From DALYJJ01 sp033763935 (GTDB lineage Bacteria; Acidobacteriota; Terriglobia; Bryobacterales; Bryobacteraceae), in NCBI GenBank assembly GCA_033763935.1, contig JANRJO010000045.1, forward strand, positions 30,124 through 94,123: a stretch of DNA of 64,000 nt. Direction: 5' to 3'. Positions 38,647 to 48,284 of this stretch are shown here, piece by piece; position 1 is the first letter of the stretch, and each line of letters opens with the position of its first letter. A program made the position numbers and the translations under genes. The notes beneath the pieces are model-generated. The model did not search any database and was not told where the DNA came from. It worked only from the letters and a program-made list of their open reading frames with translations.

Positions 38647-40891
38647 GCCGTATCGCGGCGGCATCCTGCGCCGGAACACGAACGCGAAGCCGTGCGCCCT
38701 CCAGTTCGACCTGACGTCCACCGCCGAGATCCTCCGCGGTGTAAGGCCCTCCGGGAAGCGGCCCGAGTTCCGCCGCCGTCTCCGTGAGGCTGTGGTTTAA
38801 CACGAACAACACCAGGTCCTGACCGGCCTCCAACAGCCGGACCTCCACGTCTCCCGAGCGCACCGGAACTCGGTTCTCCACCCCCGCCCACGCCAGTAGC
38901 CCCGTGAAGAACTGCTGCCCGGCCTCCGACGGCCCCGCCTGGTACGCCGCGCTGAGGTAGGAGCCTACGAGGAGCGTTCGGCCCTGCCCGTATCGCGAAA
39001 TCACCGCCGCCGGCTTGCCGTTTTCAAACTCGCCGGCAACCTCAGTGTTGCCATGCAGCGGTTCGAGAGTCTCGGCGAACCATCGCCCGGCCAGCGTCGC
39101 ACCCGGCGGCAGCCCCGGCAGCGCGCCCGATTTCCATCGAATCGCCGCGCGCCCCTTCTCCGCCGCCTCCACCGCCGTCTCCCGGCACCCAAAGATCTCG
39201 TCCAACCCGAGACCCGGAACCCGCGGCGACGCAAGCCCACGCTCGTCATTCCAACCCACTCGCGCCTCCGCAACCAGCGTTCCTCCGCCTTGCACGTACT
39301 GCCTAAGCACGGCCGCGGCCTTGGACGGAAGCATCGGCGAGTAAGGCACGTACACCAGCTTGTACTCGCGCAGTTGCTCGACGCGGAGGTCGTTCGCGTG
39401 GACATAGTCGATCGGCGTGCTTCGTCCCCACAACGCCCGGTAAATGCCCAGCAGGCTGTCCCGCTCGATGCCCGCCACCTCGCCTTGCGGCCCGCCGTAC
39501 CCCGCAGCCCGCTGCCTTCCGCCGACGAAATGCGCCAGCGGGTTGTAGATCACCGCTACCTGTGCCCGAACCGGCCGCGCGGCCAGGAAAAGCGCTTGAT
39601 GCCGGTCCACCACGCGAGCAATTTCACCTGCCGCCTTCGCGCGCTCGGTGATCGCGCCGTCCAGGTGGATCATGCCAAAGCCGCCCGATTCGTATCCGCT
39701 GCTCATCGGGTACCAGGCGTAGAAGTGGATGCCCTTCGCGCCGCGCGCCAGCGCTGACCACGTCCACACCCGCAGATCGCCTGGAGTCACCTCCCGGCTC
39801 ACGTTCACGCCGATGGTCCCGAACCCGGCCTGCAGTTCACCCACGTAGAAGCCCCGCCGACCGGAAGCAAACCCGAAGGAGCGAGTGAAATCGAGGAGAG
39901 CGCCGCGCCACGTTGCATCGCGATCGACGAACGCCGAGTGCTTGGGATAGAACGAAGTCCCATAAAAATCGACCTTCGACGCCATCGTCCAGTCATCCGC
40001 CTGTCCTTCCCAGTGGTGCGGCGAGGCAAACAGCCCCACACCCGCCGCGTGGCTGGTAACGATCGAATCGGGCATCACGGATTTCACCGCCCGGTAGCGC
40101 TCTTCGAGATCACCGCCCAGCTTGTCGGCGATGAAACGCTTCCAGTCAATGTAGTCGGTGAACGAGAGAATGGTACTGAGACGAGACGGCTCCACCTCGC
40201 TCCACGACTCGTACCGGCGGTACCAGGCCTCGTTCAGCCCGTCGATTGTGCCGTACTTCTTCTCCAGCCACGAGCGAAACTTGCGCTGCGTGTGCGGGCA
40301 ATAACAAAACTCCGGGTTGGGAATGTAAGTAGGATTCGCCCAGTTGATGACGTGCGGCTCGCTCCACAGGTCCCACCCCGCAAAGGCCTTGCTGCGGCGG
40401 ACGCGCTGCGCCAGTGCCCGGTAGAAGGCCAGGTCGGCGCTTCGCACGCCCGCGTGGTCCAAACAGTATCCCGGCGACGACTCCGGCCGGATCGCCATGC
40501 CATTAGCGGAAACGAACCGCGCATCCGGGTACTTGCGCCCCACCCAGGACGGCGCCGAGTCCATGTAGACCTGCAGAAAGAGACGGAGCCCTTCCTCCTC
40601 GGCGAGCTCGAGCATCACGTCGAGATTCTCGAGCGCATACTCACCCTCGCGAGGCTCACCGCTCGCCCAATCGATCCATGTGCGAATCGTATTGAAGCCG
40701 AGCGCCTTGATCTGGCGGACGTCCTTCCGCCATTCTTCCTTCTTCTCGCGGGCACGGCGTTCCAGCATTGGAGCCCGCGCCTTCCCCCCGCCGTACCAGA
40801 CGGCGACAGGGAACCATTCCGCGCCGAGACACAGCGCCGGAAGACAGCAGATCGCGGCCAGCCGTTGAATCACGCCCCTATTACATCGCAC
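38627..40891 (-). CDS. Beta-galactosidase-like glycoside hydrolase (GH42 type)
   Basis: Encodes up to 754 aa with a signal-like N-terminus (QRLAAICCLPALCLGAEW), so the enzyme is likely exported. The catalytic TIM barrel contains FAGWDLWSEPHVINWANP (SE pair as likely acid/base) and the Cys cluster FCYCPHTQRKFRSWLEKKYG, which are GH42 hallmarks, and GELQAGFG carries the likely nucleophile. A trimerisation-like domain follows. Start is uncertain: GTG 40891 overlaps the exonuclease stop by 11 bases, and GTG 40873 lies just downstream of it. Confidence 0.75.
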   Translation of the reverse strand: MRCNRGVIQRLAAICCLPALCLGAEWFPVAVWYGGGKARAPMLERRAREKKEEWRKDVRQIKALGFNTIRTWIDWASGEPREGEYALENLDVMLELAEEEGLRLFLQVYMDSAPSWVGRKYPDARFVSANGMAIRPESSPGYCLDHAGVRSADLAFYRALAQRVRRSKAFAGWDLWSEPHVINWANPTYIPNPEFCYCPHTQRKFRSWLEKKYGTIDGLNEAWYRRYESWSEVEPSRLSTILSFTDYIDWKRFIADKLGGDLEERYRAVKSVMPDSIVTSHAAGVGLFASPHHWEGQADDWTMASKVDFYGTSFYPKHSAFVDRDATWRGALLDFTRSFGFASGRRGFYVGELQAGFGTIGVNVSREVTPGDLRVWTWSALARGAKGIHFYAWYPMSSGYESGGFGMIHLDGAITERAKAAGEIARVVDRHQALFLAARPVRAQVAVIYNPLAHFVGGRQRAAGYGGPQGEVAGIERDSLLGIYRALWGRSTPIDYVHANDLRVEQLREYKLVYVPYSPMLPSKAAAVLRQYVQGGGTLVAEARVGWNDERGLASPRVPGLGLDEIFGCRETAVEAAEKGRAAIRWKSGALPGLPPGATLAGRWFAETLEPLHGNTEVAGEFENGKPAAVISRYGQGRTLLVGSYLSAAYQAGPSEAGQQFFTGLLAWAGVENRVPVRSGDVEVRLLEAGQDLVLFVLNHSLTETAAELGPLPGGPYTAEDLGGGRQVELEGARLRVRVPAQDAAAIRLSPARR

Positions 40892-41486
40892 CTCGAGAGT
40901 CTTCCCGGTACGGCCGGCACAGCGCGCCCAGCGTCTTCCACCCCGCCCGCTCCGCCGCGCGCAACAGCCGCAGGAATACCTGGGCCGTCAGGAACGCATC
41001 CCCGCCCGCCGTATGCCGGTCGTGGGGCGCCACGCCGAACATCTCGCACAGCCCGTCCAGCGAGAACCCGCGCGGCAACGTGCGCCCCGCGAACGCCCCT
41101 TCGCGGTTCAGGTGCAGCGTCAGGTCCATCGTGTCCAGGCTCTTGTTCGGAAGTCGCGTCCCGAAATGCCGCTCACACGCCGCCTCGATCGTCTGGATGT
41201 CGTGCCCGATGTGGTGCCCGACGATCACTCCGTCCTCCAGGTACTCGAGAAACTGCTCGATCGCCTCCCGCTCCCCCATCCCCTGCGACGCCTCGTCGCG
41301 AGTGATGCCGTGCACCGTCACCGACGCGCTGTTGTGCGAGACCCGCAGCAGGACTTCGAACGTATCGTCCAGCCGGATCTTCCCGCCCGTCACCGCCACC
41401 GCTCCCATTGAGATCAGGCGGTCACGCTTGGGATCGAGGCCCGTGGTCTCCGTGTCCAGCACCACGAACCGGACCGCGTCCACCAT
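40881..41486 (-). CDS. DnaQ-like 3'-5' exonuclease (DEDDh)
   Basis: Encodes 201 aa. The first motif is VVLDTETTGLDPKRD (D and E), the second GHHIGHDIQTIEAACERHF (D), and the third DRHTAGGDAFLTAQ (H and D), which is the complete DEDDh set. Proofreading or nucleic-acid trimming is likely. It follows the DUF294 gene at 41507 by 20 bases; in other bacteria these two are often neighbours. The ATG at 41486 begins close to motif I; a TTG at 41510 overlaps the stop of the upstream gene. Confidence 0.85.
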   Translation of the reverse strand: MVDAVRFVVLDTETTGLDPKRDRLISMGAVAVTGGKIRLDDTFEVLLRVSHNSASVTVHGITRDEASQGMGEREAIEQFLEYLEDGVIVGHHIGHDIQTIEAACERHFGTRLPNKSLDTMDLTLHLNREGAFAGRTLPRGFSLDGLCEMFGVAPHDRHTAGGDAFLTAQVFLRLLRAAERAGWKTLGALCRPYREDSRGAM

Positions 41487-41506
41487 GACATCGTCGTCCC
41501 AGGCCC

Positions 41507-43060
41507 TCAAGCGGCCCTCGAGAGAAAGGTCGCCGTCGTGAAGTCGAGCAGCCTCTGCACAGACGTGAACACGGTCTTCAACAACCGCTGGTCCAACTTA
41601 CGCAAGCCTCCCGGCGCAAGGCGCGGCCCTCGGAGTGCCTTATAGTAAAGAGCAATTCGAAACGCCTCCGCCGCCTGCTGAAATACTTGGGCTCCGGCAG
41701 GGAAGTCTGTAGCTGCCATGTGAAATCGATCCAGCGTGCCGCTCACCTCCAGCCGCCCCGCCGCCAGCGCGAACACCCGGGCGGCGTCCGCCATCGGCGC
41801 TACAGCCGACCCATCAAGGTCCAGTGTCGTGTACGATGCCCCGTCCAAATCGAGCACTAGGTCCTGAAAAAAGGCGAGCGGCGGAAGCTGCGCCAGCGTA
41901 TCGTTCGCCAGCAGCGGAATCGTCATCGGGCTCTCTCGCAACGCTGTGCGGATCGTCTCGATCAGCAACGTGAAAAGCGTCCGGTCGCCGGCCACCATCC
42001 GGATATCGAAGGCCGAACGGCGGGCGTGAAGCGAGTTCAACAACGGCTCGCCCGCCGTCTGCCGGTAGAACCGAAGCAGTTCTCCGTCCATGCTGAGGCA
42101 CGTCAGCTCCGCTTCGGAGACTGCGAGGTTCTCCCCGCGCGCCGCCTCGCCGCGTATCAACCAGCAGCCGCCCTCCGCGGGCGCACCACCGCTTTCCACC
42201 AACCATCGACGGCGTGCGCGCGCCGCCGCTACCGTCGCCGCCGTGCCTACCCGCGCGCAGTCGTCGACATCGTGCGGCTGTGCCAGGCCATCCAACACCA
42301 TCCTCCCCGCCCGGTGCAGCAGAGCCGTAAGCTCCTGCTCACATTGCGAAGCCGCAATCTCCCGCAGCAGAGAAATCGGATCAGCCCCGGCAAACAGCGC
42401 AAACTCCTGCCTCGTGAGGATCCCTTCGACGCGGCCGCCTGGCGTTCCTTCCGGCGTGACGGACACCGCTTCCGCGTCGTGTTCCAGCAGGGCGCGCAAC
42501 ACCGTACGCGTCGAGGCTCCGACGGGCACCGCCGCCATCTCGCCCCGCTCCTCAGCCTGCCGCCGCGCCAGGCGGGCCGCCAGCAAAGCATGCGGCGGCG
42601 GCTCGGCATCCAGCCACGACGTCCGGCCCGATCCCACACCCCCGCTCACCGCAAAGTGAACGGACACGAACTGGCGCACCGCCGGGTATCGCTCGCACAG
42701 CGACTCAAACACCCTCGCCGACACCGCATACAGCACCACGTCCGTCCCCGTCCGCGCGGAACTGCGCCACTCTTGGCCGCCCGCGAATCGGTCCATGCCC
42801 AGGAGATCGCCTTCCCCCAACACATCGCGCAGTTGCTCCCCCAGCGCGTCCGTCTCGAGCACGTCCACCCGCCCTTGCTGGATCACCCAAACGGAATGCC
42901 CAATAGGAGCGCCCTGCCGATACACGTACTCCTCGGACTCATGGAACGTCACCATCCCGCTCCCGGCCGCCTCCAGAAGATCCTCCTCGGAGATGGAATC
43001 AAAGGGGGGATACCGCTTCAGGAAGTCGGCGACGCGTCGACGGATTACAGCAGTCTTCAT
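41507..43060 (-). CDS. Cyclic-nucleotide-binding-domain / DUF294 nucleotidyltransferase-like protein
   Basis: Encodes 517 aa: an N-terminal cNMP-binding beta-roll (about 18-120, EEDLLEAAGSGMVTFHESEE), a region where CBS domains normally sit (PVGASTRTVLRALLEHDAEA), then a DUF294-type nucleotidyltransferase-like domain and the DUF294 C-terminal domain. The typical GSxGR-like nucleotidyltransferase motif is not clear. Start ATG at 43060. Upstream of the DnaQ-like exonuclease, probably co-transcribed. Confidence 0.75.
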   Translation of the reverse strand: MKTAVIRRRVADFLKRYPPFDSISEEDLLEAAGSGMVTFHESEEYVYRQGAPIGHSVWVIQQGRVDVLETDALGEQLRDVLGEGDLLGMDRFAGGQEWRSSARTGTDVVLYAVSARVFESLCERYPAVRQFVSVHFAVSGGVGSGRTSWLDAEPPPHALLAARLARRQAEERGEMAAVPVGASTRTVLRALLEHDAEAVSVTPEGTPGGRVEGILTRQEFALFAGADPISLLREIAASQCEQELTALLHRAGRMVLDGLAQPHDVDDCARVGTAATVAAARARRRWLVESGGAPAEGGCWLIRGEAARGENLAVSEAELTCLSMDGELLRFYRQTAGEPLLNSLHARRSAFDIRMVAGDRTLFTLLIETIRTALRESPMTIPLLANDTLAQLPPLAFFQDLVLDLDGASYTTLDLDGSAVAPMADAARVFALAAGRLEVSGTLDRFHMAATDFPAGAQVFQQAAEAFRIALYYKALRGPRLAPGGLRKLDQRLLKTVFTSVQRLLDFTTATFLSRAA

Positions 43061-43184
43061 TAGGCCTGTGGTGGTCGGGATCGCGAGACGAGGCGCGCAG
43101 CGGCGAGGCTGTTCCAAGAATGTTACCGGACGGTTAAGCGATCCTGCAAGCCCAACCGCCCCATTTCGGGCACCGCGGCGGACG

Positions 43185-45176
43185 TCAACGGCTCACTTCG
43201 ATGACCGTCACGCTGGACCGCGGAAAAGCATGCGTCCAGTTGCCGGAAGGAACCGCAACGGAGGCCGTCGCAGGAATCACGCCCTCCGGCCGCGTCTCGT
43301 TGTTCGCCGTGTAGATGCTCCCCGCCGTCAGCGTCGAGACCTTCGCCTTCGACCCTGCAAAACCGCCCAGCTCGATCCGCGCCGCGAAGTCGCGATGCAG
43401 ATGACGGTTCACGCAGAACAGCGTCAGCTTGTCGCCGCGTTCATTCACCGCGGCCACAACGTCCAGGAAGGGAACCTTCGCGATATTCGGCAGCCGGTTG
43501 TTGCCCTCCGTGATGTCGTACGTCTCTACCTCCGTCCGCGAGTCCACCAGCCGCGTCGCGTCCGCCGTCGAGTACATGCGGAACGCCCAATACGCCGGAA
43601 CGCCGTACACACGGCCGCGATGCTTCCAAATCCCGCCGAACTCGATGAGGCCCGTCATGTCATTCACCGGTACAAAATCGGCTGTGCGCAGGAACGTATT
43701 CAGCAGCCCCGCCGCTGCAATCGCTCCTCCCATGTTGTGGAAGCGCGGCGAGCGATCGTCGAAAGCATGGAACAGCCACTCCGTGAACGCGATGTTGACC
43801 TTACCGGCATGCGGCGATGCTTCAATCTGCTTCTTCATCTCTCGCAGCCGCCGCTCCAGTTCCACCGGCAAAGCAAACCCGGCGAGCGCAATCTCGTCCG
43901 CACTCGCCCCCGCGCGCCACACCGTCGCCATGCCGACTACAAAATGTGTTGCCAACAAATCGAACGTGCCCACCGGGTTCTTGAGTTGCTCGGCATTCCA
44001 CGCTTCGAAATGGTCGGGATCCTGCCCGGTCGCAATCAGCTTCGCCCTCGGGTCGGCCCGTTTGACAGCTTCGCTGAACCGCCGCGTCAGCCCGCCGATC
44101 CGCTCAAGCGTCGGGTAGCCGTGCTGGAAGTCGCCCCACAGCTCGTTGCCGAGTTCCCACCACAAGCCTCCCTGGCCGCCATTCCAACGCTCGTTCACGT
44201 AGCGAACCCAGTCCGCCGCCTCCTCCGGCGTGCCGGTGCCGAGGTTGAGCGCGATCTGCGGCTCCGCCCCAATCAGCTTGCAGAACTTCAGTAACTCGTC
44301 GGTCCCGAAGTAGTTGTACTCCGGCATGCCCCAGGACAGGTTCACCATGTTGACCCGCTGGTCCATAGGGCCCACGCCGTCCCGCCAGTGGTAGGCCGAA
44401 GTAAAGTTGCCGCCGAACCGGACGATGGGAGTCTTCAGGTCGCGGGACAGCGCGATCATCTCCGGGTCCATGCCCTCCACCGCATCGGCAGGAAACAGCG
44501 TCACCTGGTCCAAACCGACGCGAGTCTCATCCTGAGCCGCAATCACGAAGTCCGCAGGCTCCAGCGCCGAGAGCTTGCCGGCGGGAAGCTGGAGCGAGAA
44601 GTCATACGCTGCCCACGCCTCGCCCTTAATCGCGATGCGCGCCGCCGCGAAGACCTCGGCCGAATGGTTCCTCCGCCGCAGCGAGACCTCGACGGACGGC
44701 GCGCCGGACAAATGCTTCGCGTAAAGTCTCCCTCGATAATCGCGAGTCCGATGATGCGGCAGGTACACCTGCTGCCGGATACCGGTCTGAACAGCCCCCG
44801 GCAGTGCCATCAACACCAGCCATCGGTACGAATTGGCAGCCTGATTCCACCGCGGCTCGTAGCGTGCGCCCTGCCGCGAGATGAGAGGCTCCCACGGCAG
44901 CGGCAGACCGATGTGCGCCGGCCGCTGAAACGAAGGCTCCTGCTCCACCCGCCGCGCCGTCGCCGCCGCATCCCACAGCCCTCCCTCAAAGCTGGGGTTC
45001 TCCAGCATCTGCGCCCACAGCCCGTTGTAGATGGCATTGCCAATGGGCTCGAGGAACGTGCCGTAAATCGTGCGCGGGATCGGCTGGGCCGCCCGCTTGG
45101 AAGCATCGACACGGATGACGGCGTCCTGCGCGAGAAGGGCGGACACCAGAAGGACAACCAGGCATGGCCACTTCAT
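43185..45176 (-). CDS. Alpha-L-arabinofuranosidase-like glycoside hydrolase (GH51 type)
   Basis: Encodes 663 aa with a signal peptide (MKWPCLVVLLVSALLAQD). The N-terminal part is a carbohydrate-binding-like beta-sandwich (about 50-200), and the TIM barrel contains WWELGNELWGDF with the NE acid/base and FTEWLFHAF with the nucleophile Glu, matching GH51. It would release arabinose from plant hemicellulose outside the cytoplasm. ATG at 45176. It diverges from the kinase gene across about 125 bases. Confidence 0.8.
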   Translation of the reverse strand: MKWPCLVVLLVSALLAQDAVIRVDASKRAAQPIPRTIYGTFLEPIGNAIYNGLWAQMLENPSFEGGLWDAAATARRVEQEPSFQRPAHIGLPLPWEPLISRQGARYEPRWNQAANSYRWLVLMALPGAVQTGIRQQVYLPHHRTRDYRGRLYAKHLSGAPSVEVSLRRRNHSAEVFAAARIAIKGEAWAAYDFSLQLPAGKLSALEPADFVIAAQDETRVGLDQVTLFPADAVEGMDPEMIALSRDLKTPIVRFGGNFTSAYHWRDGVGPMDQRVNMVNLSWGMPEYNYFGTDELLKFCKLIGAEPQIALNLGTGTPEEAADWVRYVNERWNGGQGGLWWELGNELWGDFQHGYPTLERIGGLTRRFSEAVKRADPRAKLIATGQDPDHFEAWNAEQLKNPVGTFDLLATHFVVGMATVWRAGASADEIALAGFALPVELERRLREMKKQIEASPHAGKVNIAFTEWLFHAFDDRSPRFHNMGGAIAAAGLLNTFLRTADFVPVNDMTGLIEFGGIWKHRGRVYGVPAYWAFRMYSTADATRLVDSRTEVETYDITEGNNRLPNIAKVPFLDVVAAVNERGDKLTLFCVNRHLHRDFAARIELGGFAGSKAKVSTLTAGSIYTANNETRPEGVIPATASVAVPSGNWTHAFPRSSVTVIEVSR

Positions 45177-45302
45177 GACAGGACGATCCTATCAGGGAGT
45201 GAGACGCACCGTGCCCTTTGCCCCTTCAATGCCGGAACCGCGCAGACTATACTGGGGCAATACCTCCACTCACGTGGAAGCCGGTACCCTGGAACTCCGC
45301 TC

Positions 45303-47438
45303 ATGGATCCCAACGATCCTACCCTCACGTTCCTGCCGTCACCGTCTTCCGGCGCCGTCCTCGTCGCCGGCAAATACCGCATTGTAGGCAAGGTCGGTCA
45401 GGGCGGCATGGGGGTCGTCTATCGGGCTGTAGACCAGACGCTCCGCCGTGAGGTCGCGCTCAAGTTCATCCCGCCCGAACTTGCCAGCGACCCCGCCATC
45501 GAGCGCCGGTTCCTTAGGGAAGCCCAAGCGGCGTCGTCGCTCGATCATGAGAACATCGGCACCATTTTCGGGGTCGAGAACGCCGAGGACGGGCGCCGCG
45601 TCATAGTGATGGCGTACTACGAAGGCCGCAACTTGGCCCAACTGGTGCGCGAGCGCGGGGCTCTGCCCTTGAACGAGGCCCTTGCTATTGCCATCCAGGT
45701 TGCCCGAGGGCTCGAGGCCGCGCACCGCAGCGGCGTGACGCATCGCGACATCAAGCCTTCGAACGTCGTTCTAACCACCCGCGGCATCGTGAAGATTGTG
45801 GATTTCGGACTAGCCAGCATGGCTGGAGCCGAGCAACTCTCTCTAACCGGCGAAGCAATGGGAACGCCGGCCTACATGAGCCCCGAGCAGTTGCTCGGCA
45901 AGCCGGTGGACGGACGAACCGACGTCTGGTCCCTAGGCGTCGTTCTGCTGGAGATGCTGACTGGCCAGTGGGCGTTCCGCGCGGAATCCCCCATCAGGGT
46001 GCTCCAAAAGGTCGTCTCGAAAGAATTGCCCCTGCTCGACGCGGTCTCGCCTGCCATGCGCCCCGTGGTGGCGCGCGCGCTCGCCTTCGAAGCCGCCGAC
46101 CGCTACCAGTCGGCATCCGAGTTCCTCGAGGCCATGGAGGCTCTGGCTCAGCCGGCAGCGGAAGCGCCGGCAAGCCCGCCCCGGCGAAGGGCGCCCGCCC
46201 GGAAGGCGACGGTGGCCGCGGCGCTGGTTGCCGTCCTTGCCCTGGTCTGGATAGCGGCGATCTTCTGGCCACGAGATACGCGCCGCGACGCGCCGGCCGC
46301 CCCTGCGACGCCCTACGCACAGTATTTGCAGGGCCTCGAATTGATCAAGCGCTGGGACAAGGCCGGTAATTTGCCGAAGGCCGAGCAACTCTTCCGGGCA
46401 GCCACGAAAGCGGAGCCGAAGTCCGGTCTTGCGTTTGCACGCCTGGCCGAGGCCCAGCGGCTCCAGTACGCTCTCTCGCTCGACGCGGCGTTGCTCGACT
46501 CCGCGGCGAAGAACGCCGAACACGCCCTTCGCCTGAACCCCGAACTCGCCCCCGTGCAGGTGACGTGGGGGCGCATCCAGTCGATGCGCGGCCACCACGA
46601 CGTGGCCCTGGCGAGCTTCGAGCGGGCGCTCAAAGCCGACCCCAACGACGCCGACGCCCACCAGGCGCTCGCCCGCGTCTACACCCGCTTAGGGCGCTTC
46701 GACGAGGCCGAACAACTGTACCGCCGAGCCATCTCACTCGAGCCCGACTCGATCGCTCCACACGACTCCTACGCCAATTTCCTTTATCGTCGGAACCGCC
46801 TGGACGACGCGATCCGCGAGTTCGGCCTCGTCGTCAAGATCGCCCCGGACCACGCCGCTGCCCACGTGAATCTGGGATCAGCCCTCAGCGATGCAGGAAG
46901 GATCGACGAGGCCATTCAGAACTACCGCCGCGCCGTCGAACTGAACCCGACCTATATGGCCTACTCGAACCTCGGCACCGCGTATTCTCGCACCGGCCAA
47001 TACAAGGATGCTGTCGACGCCTACCGCAGAGCCCTCGCCCTCTCTGGCAATGACCCCATGGTCTGGGGAAACCTCGGCTTCGTGTACTCCTGGCTGCCGG
47101 ACAGTGCCCGCGAGGCCCGCGAGGCGTTCACCCGCGCCATCAAACTCGCCGAGGACAGACGAAAAGAAAGCCCCCGCGATGTCACCACGCACACCGATTT
47201 AGCGCTGTACTATGCAAAGACCGGGAACGCGAAATTGGCGGGCGAGCGGCTCGAAACAGCCCTGACCCTCGCTCCGCGAGAAGCAGCCGTACATGCCGCG
47301 GCCACCGAAGTCCACGAGTTGACCGGTGACCGAGCCAAGGCGCTCGAGTTCGCCGCATCGGCGCTAAAACTGGGATACTCGCGCGAACGAATGGCCGGCA
47401 ATCCTGAGTTGAAGCAGTTGATGACCGCTGTTCAATGA
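45303..47438 (+). CDS. Serine/threonine protein kinase with C-terminal TPRs
   Basis: Encodes 711 aa. Kinase domain (about 25-285): glycine loop VGQGGMGVVYRAV, Lys54 in VALKF, H147-R-D149 in HRDIKPSN, DFG at 167, GTPAYMSPEQ. A transmembrane helix follows at about 303-322, and then about ten TPRs. So the kinase is cytoplasmic and the TPRs are probably periplasmic. An upstream in-frame extension exists, but the ATG at 45303 matches the usual start. Two small genes follow in the same direction. Confidence 0.9.
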   Translation: MDPNDPTLTFLPSPSSGAVLVAGKYRIVGKVGQGGMGVVYRAVDQTLRREVALKFIPPELASDPAIERRFLREAQAASSLDHENIGTIFGVENAEDGRRVIVMAYYEGRNLAQLVRERGALPLNEALAIAIQVARGLEAAHRSGVTHRDIKPSNVVLTTRGIVKIVDFGLASMAGAEQLSLTGEAMGTPAYMSPEQLLGKPVDGRTDVWSLGVVLLEMLTGQWAFRAESPIRVLQKVVSKELPLLDAVSPAMRPVVARALAFEAADRYQSASEFLEAMEALAQPAAEAPASPPRRRAPARKATVAAALVAVLALVWIAAIFWPRDTRRDAPAAPATPYAQYLQGLELIKRWDKAGNLPKAEQLFRAATKAEPKSGLAFARLAEAQRLQYALSLDAALLDSAAKNAEHALRLNPELAPVQVTWGRIQSMRGHHDVALASFERALKADPNDADAHQALARVYTRLGRFDEAEQLYRRAISLEPDSIAPHDSYANFLYRRNRLDDAIREFGLVVKIAPDHAAAHVNLGSALSDAGRIDEAIQNYRRAVELNPTYMAYSNLGTAYSRTGQYKDAVDAYRRALALSGNDPMVWGNLGFVYSWLPDSAREAREAFTRAIKLAEDRRKESPRDVTTHTDLALYYAKTGNAKLAGERLETALTLAPREAAVHAAATEVHELTGDRAKALEFAASALKLGYSRERMAGNPELKQLMTAVQ

Positions 47439-47462
47439 GAACGGCACTTACGAGGAGATCCG

Positions 47463-47762
47463 ATGCCCAACGAGTACACGATCAAGATCCCCGCTAACGG
47501 CCCACTTGATCCCGAAACGCTGCATTGCAGCCCCGGGGACAAGATCATTTGGAAGAACGAGTCCGGCGACGATGTCACCGAGTTTACCCTCCCTACTTGC
47601 GTCTCCCCGCCCCGCATCAAACTCCCTCTAAAGAATGGCGACGAGACGGGCGACTTCACCGTGAACAAGGGCTCAAAAGGGCGATACGGCTACTCGCTCT
47701 TTGTGGACACGCTAATGAAGAAGCCCATTGGCCCGCGGAATGGCACGATCGACGTGTCGTAG
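47463..47762 (+). CDS. Small cupredoxin-like paralog 1
   Basis: Encodes 99 aa with no signal peptide. Beta-rich sequence (HCSPGDKIIWKNESGDDVTE) resembling the cupredoxin-like fold, but without a Cu-binding His/Cys set in the usual C-terminal loop, so metal binding is not supported. It ends RNGTIDVS, as does the next gene. AGGAG ribosome site seven bases before the ATG. It lies 24 bases downstream of the kinase gene and may be in its operon. Confidence 0.6.
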   Translation: MPNEYTIKIPANGPLDPETLHCSPGDKIIWKNESGDDVTEFTLPTCVSPPRIKLPLKNGDETGDFTVNKGSKGRYGYSLFVDTLMKKPIGPRNGTIDVS

Positions 47763-47787
47763 CGGTTCGATTGGGAGAGGAGCATCC

Positions 47788-48093
47788 ATGGAATCAGAAA
47801 CAGCCAAAGTCGTGAGGATCGTGCTCCGGGACGAAGACCCGCCAAAGACGACGGCCAAGAAAGGTGACCAGGTGTACTGGGAGAACCGGACCGGTGCCAG
47901 AATTACGCAGTTCCTACTGCCTGACTGCGTGTCGCCCCAGATTTTTGAGCCGCTCGATGATGGCCAGCGAACCGATACGTACGCCATCCGGAGCGACGTC
48001 GGCGCGAATTCCTACCCTTACTTCTACAAAGTGGTGCAGGCCTCGCTGATCGGACCGTTGGGAACGCGCAACGGCACGATTGACGTCTCTTGA
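47788..48093 (+). CDS. Small cupredoxin-like paralog 2
   Basis: Encodes 101 aa, a paralog of the preceding protein: KKGDQVYWENRTGARITQFL corresponds to the same strand in the upstream protein, both have LPxCVSPxx, and both end RNGTIDVS. The AGAGGAG site eight bases before the ATG supports this start. A tandem duplication of a small unit is likely; role unknown. Confidence 0.6.
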   Translation: MESETAKVVRIVLRDEDPPKTTAKKGDQVYWENRTGARITQFLLPDCVSPQIFEPLDDGQRTDTYAIRSDVGANSYPYFYKVVQASLIGPLGTRNGTIDVS

Positions 48094-48136
48094 GGTGTTC
48101 ATGCCACGATGAGAGGTCCCTACCATCAAGACCCGA

Positions 48137-48165
48137 CCACAGCGTCCTAGGATCTCACGCTGTGG
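48137..48165 (+). terminator. Terminator after the kinase / paralog genes
   Basis: CCACAGCGT and ACGCTGTGG form a perfect 9-bp stem (48137-48145 with 48157-48165) with an 11-base loop, followed by a TTTT run at 48172-48175. It lies about 45 bases past the last chromosomal gene, just before the tRNA fragment. Confidence 0.7.
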
Positions 48166-48174
48166 AAGGTCTTT

Positions 48175-48224
48175 TGGTCGGGCCGCCGGGATTTGAACCC
48201 GGGACCTCTTGCACCCCAAGCAAA
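48175..48224 (-). other. tRNA-Pro(GGG) 3'-half fragment: integration scar (att site)
   Basis: Read on the minus strand, this has an anticodon stem-loop with loop TTGGGGT (anticodon GGG, G37), an AGGTC variable loop, a T-arm CCGGG-TTCAAAT-CCCGG, the 3' acceptor strand CGGCCCG and encoded ACCA. The D-arm and 5' acceptor strand are absent, and the adjacent bases do not supply CGGGCCG. This is the 3' part of a tRNA gene left by integration; the complete tRNA is expected at the far end of the element, outside the window. Confidence 0.8.
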
Positions 48225-48284
48225 AAATATCAATCACTTACGAGTGCCTCCCTATGATAACACGAGACTTAGGTGGGGGCGATT

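Noticed and set aside
44388..45302. N-terminal extension of the kinase by 305 codons
   Set aside because: It runs antisense through the GH51 gene and has no family similarity; the ATG at 45303 fits the kinase.
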